Origin: Apostichopus japonicus
Taxonomy: Eukaryota; Echinodermata; Holothuroidea; Aspidochirotida; Stichopodidae
DNA: 62,000 bases
Direction: 5' to 3'
Assembly (NCBI RefSeq): GCF_037975245.1
Contig: NC_092575.1
Span: 22,314,841 to 22,376,840 of the forward strand
In this document: positions 12,545 to 24,000 of the stretch, piece after piece
How positions within the stretch are numbered: the stretch's first letter is position 1
Layout: every line of letters begins with the position of its first letter
The notes under the pieces: model-generated
Told to the model about the DNA's origin: nothing
Database searches by the model: none
The model's input: only the letters and a program-made list of their open reading frames with translations
Made by a program: the position numbers and the translations under genes

Positions 12545-14093
12545 CAGTGTTCGATTTTTCCGGTATCGCATCGCAAAATGCGATCCAAAACGACAAACTT
12601 GCGAGACGTTTCCAAATCAGCATCGCACAATGTGCCGATTTGTGCGATACAAATTCCTAGTCAGATTTGGGAGCAAACACTCAAACCTTAACTTACGAAC
12701 TGTCGATCACAATGTAGAAGTTATAATTTATTGAGTTTATACTCAATGTACAACTTATTCACTTGACCGTATAGCGAAAAAAAAACCTGAAAAAATAATA
12801 TCCTACCATAGTTAAGTGTAAAGCAAATAGCCTAACCACCTCGGCGGTTACGGATCTCACGTAACTAAAAGGTTCCCTGGCAACGTGCCAAAAAATGTTA
12901 ACAAACAGGTGTTACACAGGGGATGAGCTCACAGTTGTTGGGAAGGTACCTGGGCAAATTCGCAGCACATGTACCCTGGTGCAGTAGTTGGGTATAGGGT
13001 TAAGCACTGCAGTTGTAAAAATGTACGCATAGTGCACGCTATTCATTGTTAGGCAGTCTAGAAACGGGGCTTTGCTGAACGTTGTTTGTTTCATAATATC
13101 GGGAGTTTTGTAAGTTGCACTTTTTAAAGATTGAAAGACAGATTAAATCTCTTTTCATTTTATAACATAATATAGCTACTTTAACTTGTCATTTTAAAAT
13201 TTTCATCAGTTTCGTGACAATTTAAACAAAAAAAGTTGTCAGTATTTTGCATCCTCAACTGCGAATTTTTTCATCGCCAGACATCGCAAAAAATGACAAC
13301 AATTTTCGGGGGCTTTCGCCCCCAGGTACCCACGAGGGGTTCTACCCCATGACCCCACCATAGCCCTAAGACGGGCCCCTGGACACCACGCCTTTATGCT
13401 CGCACGTTACGCGTGCTAGGCAGGCGAACACCGGCGGGAAATCGGCAGTGTGTTCGCGGGAAATTGAGCAAGGTTTTCCAACACTGCTGAACTGTGCAGT
13501 TACTGTATGCATCATGTTCAAGGTTTTCACGGAGGCTTTTGAGGAAATGAATGGTTAGTACAGTGTATATATGCTGCACTAATGCTGTGTGTAGGCCAAG
13601 GTTCACGAAGGTCATTGGTTATATTCGCGCGCCGTAGACGTGTTTTTAGATGTTACGGAGAGTCAGGTTTCCATATTAATCGAAAATGAATCTGAATTTA
13701 ACTGACGCTAAAGAAATGGATCGTCTTGGGCAGATTAACAAATCATTGCAAGTATAAATAAGTACAAGTAGCTCTGCTGTTAAAAAGAAAAGTTTAATAT
13801 CGGCTTGCTGTTATCGGCAATTAGGCAAAATTTTACCGATACCGATATGCTGCCGATATTGCAAACATCGGCCGATACCGATATTGAAAACGATTATCGT
13901 AGCAACACTAGTATAAATAATAATAATAAACAAACATTTTCTAGTTAATACATTGATCGCCAACATTTGGTCCGTTTTGTGGTAATTTCAAAACTGCTAT
14001 TCAATATTGGGGAACTGCTATGCAACAAAAAAATTGTATAGCAATTGTCGAAATTTGTTGCTATGTAATTTTTTGGCCATAAGTCGAACCCTG
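12545..14093. mobile_element. hAT-like element D
   Basis: 1549 bp. Ends CAGTGTTCGATTTTTCCGG and GGCCATAAGTCGAACCCTG; 8-bp duplication TCTAAGAC at 12537-12544 and 14094-14101. Interior includes a GC-rich stretch (about 13300-13450) unlike its surroundings and short open frames without clear transposase motifs. Probably a degenerate or internally deleted hAT copy. Confidence 0.87.
13761..13908. mobile_element. Small CGATA-rich insertion inside element D
   Basis: About 148 bp between two copies of GTATAAAT (around 13753-13760 and 13909-13916). Rich in ATATCGG / CCGATA and ends ...ATTATCGTAGCAACACTA, a terminus seen in small hAT-like MITEs. Similar CGATA-rich sequence lies at 12385-12440, outside element D. 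Boundaries are uncertain because AGTATAAATAA is shared at both edges. Confidence 0.45.
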
Positions 14094-17000
14094 TCTAAGA
14101 CACAGCACTGGTTGTCTGCCTTCTTTCCAAATAGTAATTTACTTCAAAAAGCGAATTGTTTTACTTAAAAATTCTGATAAAGTACCCTTACCCAATTGGT
14201 TCTACAGAGATATCAACTATATAAGATAAACTATATATAGTTTCGAGCAAACAAAAAGTCAAGTTAGTAGTGTGGATTGATTTAGTGGAAAATCTCTAAA
14301 CATTATAATAAACGGATACCAATTTCCCTAAACCCAGGTAGGACACGTTCAGTTTGATCCTTCAGATAATATTTCATCATTCATTTTCGCCTTCTGTATC
14401 AGATTTGACAGCAAAAGAACAAGAAAACCACTTTTGATCTAAACCTGACTGAGACATGGCCATAAATTTCAAGCACTTCTTTAGCACTTGAATATGATCT
14501 ACCTGGTTAGGATCTGTAAGGCAGCTAGTAGTGTGTTTCTCAGAGTAATAAATATTATACTCTGCAAACTGGTTAGGATGTATTTGCAATCAATATCACT
14601 TTGGTCAAACTCTAAGAACCCAATTTTGAAAATGCAGACATAAACATCAAGCTGAAATCAAACTTGCCACTGAGAAGGGGGGGGGGTGGGAATGTGACCT
14701 CCTCTTCCTTCAAAACTTCACAAACTGCAGGTGCAAGCAGATGAAAAATCAAAAACTTGAATCGACTTTGGAAAATTCCGAATTGTCATTTCGGATGGGA
14801 GAGGGCAATAGAATGATAGGGCCGGTTCAAATGGGGACACAATGCCCAACAAAAATTACCCAATTGTTGTAAGTTAGGTAGACTAGGAGCGCATCTGTAT
14901 TAGAGACAGGTATGGGAAGGATGAGGTAAATTTGACATTTCAATCATACCACAGCAACGCAAACCCACTATTAATTAAAAGTAAACTTGGTCTCTCACAG
15001 TAATGTATATAAGGTATCATTGTATGTACTGCTTGTTAAATAAATATACCAACTTCAATCACTTCAGTAAAACTGAAATTCTGAATAAATTTTTGGAGGT
15101 ATGTGTCACCCCCATGAACTCCCCCCCCCCTCTACCTCACCCCACCCAATCCACGTGGCTAAAGCCCTGGTCCCAATAACTATGTTAAGTATGATCAATA
15201 ACAAGGACACCAAGTCACAAATGGTCAAAATTTATGTATCAAATAACATCAAAATTTACCAACATGAATGCAAAGCGACACTTCCAAGGAACAAACAGGA
15301 AATTTTAGTGATCTGTTGGGGGCCTCAAGGTCGCTCATATACCCCCTTAGGCTTGTATTAATTCCCCATGGATGTGTCCTCAAATGAGAAGAAATCATTT
15401 CTGTTTCAATTTATCTCTGTCATTTTGAGAATTTACGCCAGTCTTTTCAACTTACTGATACCAAAATAGTTACAGTGAGAAATATTTTCCCTCTGCTTTT
15501 TAGTTTTGACTATTGTTTTTTTTTTAATGCACATTTACAAGAAGTGACAGTTGGAAGAAGGCAACTTGATTAGAAATAATGAGCACTTATGAACTTTTTA
15601 CTGGGGATGTATGAAACCTCAAGGGACTAACCCTAACGTCAGAAGTTTTCCACGTAAATGAAAATAAGTGAAAGTAAGAAGGTATCCGGTTTGTCATTCT
15701 TTTCCAACATCAAAGTAGCGTTCAACAATGAATGTCAGAAGAACTTAATCACTTTTCATCACATGTACACTAAACATGACATTGGGGGGAACAGTTTTCA
15801 TTTTGAATTAGTTAAGGAACATTTAACTATCAAATAGTCATCAGTTTGTACGTCCAGGAGTTGCTCAAGACTTTTATACCCTGTGCGTACTGACTATTTA
15901 AAAATAGAATCTATATTGATGCATGGCAAGAAAAGTACTGATCATCCGAAAGTAAAATTATTTCCATTAATGCCACACGCTGATGGAAGAATAAAAAGGT
16001 GAGACTTAACCTCAGCGTTGGGAACATTTCATGATTTGCCAAGTAAATTTAAAGATGCATTTTTTAAATTCTTGCCATATATCATGTGACAATTGGCTGG
16101 CAGAACTCTCGTTTGGCAAGTTGCCACTTAGCAACGGTTTTGTCAACTTCTGTACAAGTTCAACATACCATGAATGTATTTCTTTGTGCTTCTAACATGA
16201 CAGTGTGGCCAGCCCAATAATAAGAAGGTAAATCTACATCAATATTTACAGCATCTCCTGAAAAGTTATAGTAAGACCCTCCCAGAAGAGGTCACTGAAA
16301 TGAACAGATGTCACATCTTACTAGATACATCAATCTTCAATAACACATGTATGCTCCACATCCTTCTGTATACAAATTTTCAGAGCCATACATAATGACC
16401 CAGCCAATTGGGACAGTTTTCTAATGTTCCAATGTTGCTGGGACTTTCAAAATTGTTCAAATATTTTGTTGATGTAAAAGTTAAGATTACATAACAATAG
16501 CATTCCAGAGAAAGGCATGTATTAAAACACACACACATTCCATACTCCTTCAATTTGACTTTATCAAACATACACAGTAGGTTGTTATTCACTGTACATC
16601 TATAGTTGAAATTGTAAAGTAATGTACTTCCTTTTACCACACAAAACCCGAACCAATATATTTTACCGATCGTGTTATTTATGTTCCAGTCTTTGAGCAA
16701 GTACTATAGTTGTGCCAGCTTTGTCACATTTACAGATCTGCTCCACTGCTTGACGGCAAGCACTATCAAAGGCAATACTAACGGCGATTCGAAAACAGAA
16801 ATTTGGAAATACAAACACACACTTTTGTGGCTGCGTAGCTTTTAAAGGATATCACACACAAAAAGGGTTGGTACTAAAGCCAATTGTAAGAGAAAACATG
16901 TGCATACCAAGTCAAGGATATATCATTATTGATCTATTTAACCAAAAAACAGGTCAAGCAAGGAAAAGTCAAATCAAAGACAATTGCCAATTATGGTTAA

Positions 17001-17513
17001 TCACAGGCAAATCTTTTAAAAACATGCTTGCTAAAATTCAGACCAATTGTGGACAATACAAGAAAAGAAAAACATCTTACTTTTTTTTCCTCCCATTTTT
17101 TCTCTTTTTCATTTGATAATCTTGGCCAGGAGGTAATGTAATATCAATTATCTAATTGTTAATAAGGGAATTAAAGTAACAATTGTCATTATTTTATATA
17201 AGTTGTAGATGTGCTTTTCCTTGACCCCCATGAAGATAAAATCCTGAGCTTCCAGCTCTGATCGTGGAAACTGTGGTACTGTGTGTTTGAACTGTAAGGA
17301 TTCGACAAGTATCTCATTTAATAATGTGTGCAAGTTACAGTGATACTGGGTTTTTGAAAAGAACACTTTCTTTATCAATCTTCTCTACAACATCCTTCTA
17401 GACGTTAACTCAATGAATCAATTAGTAAGTTTTTCTGTGAAATAGCAGATTTGAGAGTCACGTTTCGAATAACAACATATTCCCTAAACCACGGAGGTTT
17501 TACAGACAGAAAG

Positions 17514-17612
17514 ATGAGTGAGAGAAGGAGGAGGGGGAGGGGAGGGGGAGGGGGAGAGGGAGGGGAGAGGGAAGGGAGAGAGAAGAAGACATACAGAGAG
17601 AGAGAGAGAGTG
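17514..17612. repeat. Purine-rich low-complexity (GGGGAG / GA)n
   Basis: GAGGGGGAGGGGAGGGGGAG followed by AGAGAGAGAGAGAGAG. About 150 bp inside TTC28 intron 2, on the pyrimidine side when read in the gene's direction. Confidence 0.9.
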
Positions 17613-17629
17613 GGTGGTGTCCCTGAAGA

Positions 17630-17733
17630 GGGGTATAGGTGGCACAGTGCTAAAAAAATTCCAGCCATACAGTTTTGGTAGATAGGAAAGTGTTTGTAGA
17701 ATGGAGACAGGTAAGAGAGGAGCAAAATTTCAG
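17630..17733. repeat. Dispersed ~90 bp repeat, copy beside TTC28 exon 2
   Basis: GGCACAGTGCTAAAAAAATT ... GGTAGATAGG ... GGAGACAGGTAAGAGAGGAG. It ends about 27 bp from the donor of the TTC28-like exon. Confidence 0.6.
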
Positions 17734-17759
17734 ACTTTTGAATATCACAAATCACTTAC

Positions 17760-18089
17760 CTTTGACCATTTTGGATTTAAATCTTTGGCCTTGTTTGCAT
17801 CCTGGAGAGCACTTTCGTATTCCTTTAATTTGATGTTAGCTGCCGAACGGTTGCTGAAGAGGATGTGATTGGCTGGATCTAAGATAAGAGCTTCGGAGTA
17901 GAGCTGGACGGCCTTCTTGAAGTCCCCCTCTTGACACGCCTCGTTGCTTAGTCGCACCTTCTCCTGAAAAAGGAGGCGTTTGTCATCGAGGACACCGACG
18001 GGTTCGTCGGTCTTCTTAGAATGAGGCGAGATGGATTCCTTACTTGTGGTGCTGCTACTGTCATCTTGAGATGATCTTATTGCCGATCT
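17760..18089 (-). CDS. TTC28: TTC28-like exon 2: linker and first TPR pair
   Basis: 330 nt, 110 codons, phase 0 at both ends; acceptor TTTTGACCCATTCAG, donor AAAG|GTAAGT. An in-frame TGA sits just outside the acceptor, so an upstream exon is required. Codons 1-40 are a Ser/Thr/Lys-rich linker. Codons 41-110 form the TPR pair: VRLSNEACQEGDFKKAVQLY, then ILFSNRSAANIKLKEYESAL, then KDLNPKWSK, with the usual TPR Gly/Ala/Tyr/Pro positions. The spacing and the NPKWxK end match the first TPRs of TTC28. Confidence 0.9.
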
Positions 18090-21000
18090 CTGAATGGGTC
18101 AAAAGAGAAATGAAAGGAAGTTAGGTCCTGGTTTGTGACAGCTGTGACCGTTTGTGACTGAATGAAAAAACAACTCAACATAATCTCCTTGACAAAGTAA
18201 ACCAAGGACAACTTTAGCAATGTCACTGTACATTACCTCCTTTTTCTTCTTCCTCATTTCTTCATTTCTTCAACCAAAAAGACAACATCACAAATACCCA
18301 GGTCAAATGGTTAATTTTCTTGAGGTAAAACTGTGTTTATTGCACACCTACAGGCCAACTTCTCTCACACTGACCACATACTTGGTATCTAAATTTTCTA
18401 CATAATTGTCTCACCACTTTGCTACACTTTTCACAGATGGTAAAGGGCAACCATAACCAGGACAGATGAGTATCAAATCAAATAAAACACATGTATATTG
18501 CCTGCAGTGTCAACACCCTGACCCTTGGGACCAGAGTTTGATATTAAACAGGCGAGCTTCACCATGACACTATTCCCTTCCCAGTGGAATTGCGAGCAGC
18601 TCTTACTACAGTACTCAAAATTCCATGATAAATTTATCAATTATCAACTACATTATCAAACTCACACAATATATGAATTGCATTTATACAACTTTAAACC
18701 TACACAAAGGTTGTGCAAAAACTAAGCTGCACACTGTTATATTGCTATGCTTGTTATAAACAATATTGAAAGCTTTCTGATGAACGCTGGACACTGTAAT
18801 TTCATAAAATATGGAAAGGTGCCATTGGGTCAAATTGTAATCACATATGGATACTTTGGGGGGGGGGGGGGGGGGTAATTGCTAGTCCATCTGTTCCATG
18901 TGCTTAACCCATTCATCACTCTAAGAACAGTTATAGCTTAGAAGCATGTCATATTAAATTTTAAAAAGTTCAAAAAGTTAAAAGATACTAAGATAGATGC
19001 CAAGGTCCAAAGGGACAAAACCAACCTTTACTACTTCTAATACAGTAAATTAGAATGCAATTTCAATACAAGAAATATTACTACTGTGGTTGGTGTCATA
19101 CTTTGCGGAAGTTTAAAACTTATTGAGGATTTAATGCGGGTAGATAGAGTTCTAATATAGGGAAAGGAGTTGGGATGGTTAGTTGAGATAGTTTGTAGGA
19201 AGATGCCAAGATGGGAAACAGGATCGCCAACTTTTCTTTGAAACTGTAATTGAAGAGAGGACTGGGAAGGTGTGGTTGGGGTGGGGTGGGGTGAGGTGCG
19301 GTGAGGTGGGACATGGATGCTATAATCTGGGCAGTTATTAGTGGATCAACCATGATCCTACCCTACTATATAATTTCAGCAGGGGATGTTTCAAAAATTG
19401 AAATATCACATGTAAACCTGTTATGCACAATAGAAATTACACCTACTGGGATTTCTTCTGGAAACTGGATAAATAGGTCTTGCGCAGTTATTTATGACAT
19501 TGGGATACTTGTACCCAAGCAGAGGATTTAACCTGGTGACACCTAAGATGAAAGATCACCATATTGATGACAGTGGATGGGCTAGTCAGCTGTGGGTCAT
19601 CACTGTAAATCTGTTAACACTATCCTACTTTTACTCCATAAACACAGAGTGGGGGTGCTTGCTAAAATAACAGTAAAACATCATTAAATTTATCAGAATT
19701 TTGTTGAAAGCTGCATATAAGATTCTTATACACTTGACACATGTATGGATCTACTAACACAGGTTTATTACCTAGGGATATGAGACAGGCTGGTATGGTT
19801 GTAAATAAGTTACACAAATTATGGAAGTATATATGTGTTAGCTATAATACAATGGTACATAACAGTGCATAAAGTACAGGGTTGAGGAAATTGTGTTTTC
19901 AAATTTGTACAGTTTATTCTGATTTTATTCTGATCTACTTTTGATTAGTAAATCAGAATAAACTGTACAAATATAAACAATGATCATCAATAATGTTCTC
20001 ACAGGTTATACTGAACATACTGTACATATCTCATTAAAAAGAGTTATGGTTTTGAGATAAACATAAAGCAATAGACATAAATGAGGAAAAACTTACTCAT
20101 TGAAAATAATATTACTACTAAATAATACTTCAATTTTATAGTAGTTTTTCAAGAGCTCTCCTGACTTCTTTCAAATCCCAAAAATAAGTTTTCAATTTTA
20201 GTTTTTTTCTTTTTTAAATCATGATAGTGACTGTTAGAGCCTGGTAACATTTATAAACTATGCAAAACCAACATGAGGATGATAAATGTTGTTAATAAAG
20301 TTCTTAGGAAGAAGATAAGGATAAAGTAGGAGTAGTATTTAACAAAGGCTAGAGGCAAGGTGGCCAAATTACTATCCAGATGAAAGCCTAGCATTATCTG
20401 TTGACAGGACCTGTCCTTAATCTTTTCACTACACAGTAGTAGCTAAATTTTCACAATCTTTAAAAGTTGCTGCAAATTATAACATGGAAACTTTTGCACA
20501 TAAGCGATCATTTTTCGTTAATTTAAAGGGTGTTTCTGTTGCCCTAGGGGCATGTATACAACCACCTTCTGTAGAACAGCCAATACTGGTTATCTATTGA
20601 CCCTGATGAACATTACACAGCTAACTGTCATATTCAAAGCACAATGGAGAGAGCACAATAGGAAATCAATACTACAAACTCACTTTACCATCTTTACTAA
20701 CAACACAAGACTGATTACATCACACACCAAACAAACCTATTGTGAAGAATGGGATCTCCATTGAAGATGAAACAGCTAGGAACAGAGGATGCCTTTAGTG
20801 CTTACAGTTGTTCAATGATCTAATGCTGAGAGGAGTTTAGCAGTACTGTAGCTGTCAGGAATATCAAAGAAAAGCCTGATTAATCAATGAAAAATTTCAT
20901 TTTACTTATGCGCCTGTTGGCTATGATAGTTAGTGCACAGTAGTAACCTTTCTTTTAATATTTATAATGTTGCGTACATGACATTTTCATAATCGTACAG

Positions 21001-24000
21001 CCCAAGTACTAAATAGATGGGGAGTGGGGGAGAGTGTAGGGGAATTCAGTGATATAGGATCAGTTTGGCAATATGTAGGTTGATATACTGCCACTCTCAA
21101 TGTACTGATCCACTCTGAGATGAGACATGTAATTATCTACTGTACTTAAATAATCCTGAATGCCTGTGAAAAACTAGGAGAACCTCCAAGAAAGTACTTT
21201 AAAGTACGCTAAAATTTGAAAACACGATTGAAAAATGTGTGAAAACACGATTGAAAAATGTGTGAAAACAAGCCAATGGACACTTTGTTTTGAGAAACTT
21301 CCCTTTCAGATGATGAACGTCATACACACTCAGAAAACGTCCGAAAACCTGATTTTCCAATGAAAAAAGACTATCACCAGAATAGGCTCCGAAACTTCGC
21401 GAATGGCTAAGATTGGGAAGGAGGTGATGGGCTGTGACCTGGAGGGAGTTTTAAGGGGGGGCACAGTGCTAAAATAGTACCAATTTTGAGGCTAGGTACG
21501 GTATATGGGGAAGATGCAAAAGTAGAGTCAAGACAGCTATGAGATGAGAGAAGTAATTACTGAATGACCTTTAAACTTCTGAATGGTATATTCGAAAGGA
21601 AGAGACAGTTGCGGGGGGGGGGGGGGGGGGGTGCTGGGGAGGTGGGATGATATGGTATACAGTGCATAACAGAACTTACAAGATATTGTATGTTAGGTAG
21701 ATGGTGAAGTGGACAGATGTTGATTGGAGGCAGGTAAGAGAGCAGCAAAATAAACAGACAGGATCACACAAAGAAGACTACTTGCAGAGTAAACAATTGT
21801 AGATGGTCCAAGAAAGGACCGTAGCTAAACATGAAACTGACAAGATCACAAAGACTAGATGTAGTGGCATGTAAGGGGTCCTTGAGAAAGTTTCAGGGAA
21901 AAAACATAAAGCCCTCACACCCCTCAGGGTACAACACAAGTGGCAGACAGTACCCATTGGTACCTCTTATCAGTCTTGTCTGCAAACAATTGTAACAAGG
22001 TACATTATGGTTGCTGAATATCAGCAGAACAAACAAGGACTGACATCAGGTTGTAAGGTGCATTTCATTGTTATTGAAACGATCAAGTAAATTAGCATGA
22101 TAAAGGATAAAAGTTGACTTTCATCTTACAGGCAGTAGAATTTTATCTTTCCAATTATTCTGGTTGTGATTTGTATAACTTCCCAAAATTGTTTTCCAAA
22201 AGTCTTAATGAAATAAATTCTCTACTGTAACCATAATAAACAAATCTTGACCAAAGATGAACCACTGAAAAGATTTAAATTTGAACCAATCATAAAATAA
22301 CATTTCTAGCCTTGAACTACTGGTTCACGATCATCTGTTTTGTTGTCTACCGTGCTTTTTGCTTTTAAATCATGTTCCTTTAGAAGTACATTTTGGGTTG
22401 TGTTGTAACTTTGTGTCATTCAGATCAAGTCCTGTAAAAGCCCACTACATACTACACCACTTATCACGACTCTATGCAACTCTACTGTCGTTACGTGGAA
22501 AATCTTCGATCATCGGCTTCAGTCGGGAAACTTAACACGTAGCATTTTCCACGACTGGCAATTGTACAAGGGTTCACGACTGAAACTGTACATTTTACAC
22601 GAATGTAAGATCCAATGACATGATAATAATTTGCAGGTAAACTAAACAAGCTCCGGTCAGTAACAAGCAAACAGTCGTTGCGTGTACCGATCAGTCGGTC
22701 AGTGAGTGGATATCAGCCCTAGGACCATTACTACTCTACTACTTCTTCTCACCTTTTGTGCTCATCATCTGGAACGGCCTGTGTACCTGTCTCTTGCCAT
22801 ATATTCCAACTCGCACACTTCACTCCTCCAACAAACTGTATTTAACTGTTCCTAAACCACGCTTAAAGACCTATGCTTACAGAAGCTTTGAATATTTTGG
22901 TTCATATCTCTGGAACAAGTTACCAGATCACATTCGAACATGCCATAAACTTTCTACATTCAAAAGTCTACCTAAGACCCATTTTTTCACTTGTTCTTTT
23001 GTATATTAATTTACTTTCTTTGTAAAGCGCCTTGAGCAGTGTCTTTTGTCTACTGATTTGGCGCTATATAAATCTCATTTACTATTATTGTTATTATTCA
23101 CGATTAAAGATTTTCCATGTAATGAAAGTATGGTCAGGTTCCGGCCTACAGTATGCGGCAGGCTTGATATTCATATATATAACTGTAGTAAAAGGTTCAG
23201 TAATGTCATTCTCATAACTAATATAGATTTGTTAACAAAATTTACAGGAGGATCTTCCTCTAAAGTTTGGACAAGTGTAATTGTCTTTGAGCAGCACTCG
23301 ATTGATCGGAAGGTCTGGTGAAATTGTCAGAAATTAGTCACCGACCTCAACAGGCTAAATATAGAGCATACGACACATTCTAGAAACCAAACCTGGTGAG
23401 TAGGAATAGATAGATAGCTATGGCGATACAACATTCTCTGCCACAGCAGTCATTCCCTTGTGCTAAATGTGGGATGTTGTTTAATCACATTCACAGTATG
23501 CAAACATGATCTTTTGTCACTTTCTGTTTGGGCAATGCACAGAAACTACCTCATCTGCCAAAACTATGGAAATTCCAAGAATTTTGAGCAATATATAGTT
23601 GTGTGGTATATTTTAGACCATTTTTAAATTTTTAAAGTTTAGACCAAGAAAAAGGATGTTGTAAATGTTTGCATACCAGCTGCTTGTGAAAATGAAAGTT
23701 TCTTTTTGATAGTTTGTAAAACTGATATATCTTTCTGGCAGTTCTGTGTTATAATGGGTAGTAAATTACAAATTCAAATGTTGTGAAAATCTAGATCATT
23801 GGGTGAGCTCTGTTACTGTGTATACAATGAGATTATAATCAGATAACAGAAGGATAAAATAATTTCAATTCAGCCGCCTACATATGTGTCTCCAACCCAG
23901 CCAGAACTATTTTGACCACCAGTGTCTGTCAACCTGCATGTGGTCATAACTGCTAGAGAATGCAAAGTGTTACCACATTTGACAAATACCGGTTATAAAT

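Larger units (their letters stand above)
1..17759 (-). other. Presumed intron 2 of the TTC28-like gene (incomplete)
   Basis: Begins at the donor GTAAGT at 17759 and runs off the left edge. No further TPR exon was recognised. The segments 1-2343, 4261-7904 and 14102-17500 hold nothing that could be named beyond short open frames and simple repeats; the remaining parts are transposons and minisatellites listed separately. Confidence 0.5.
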
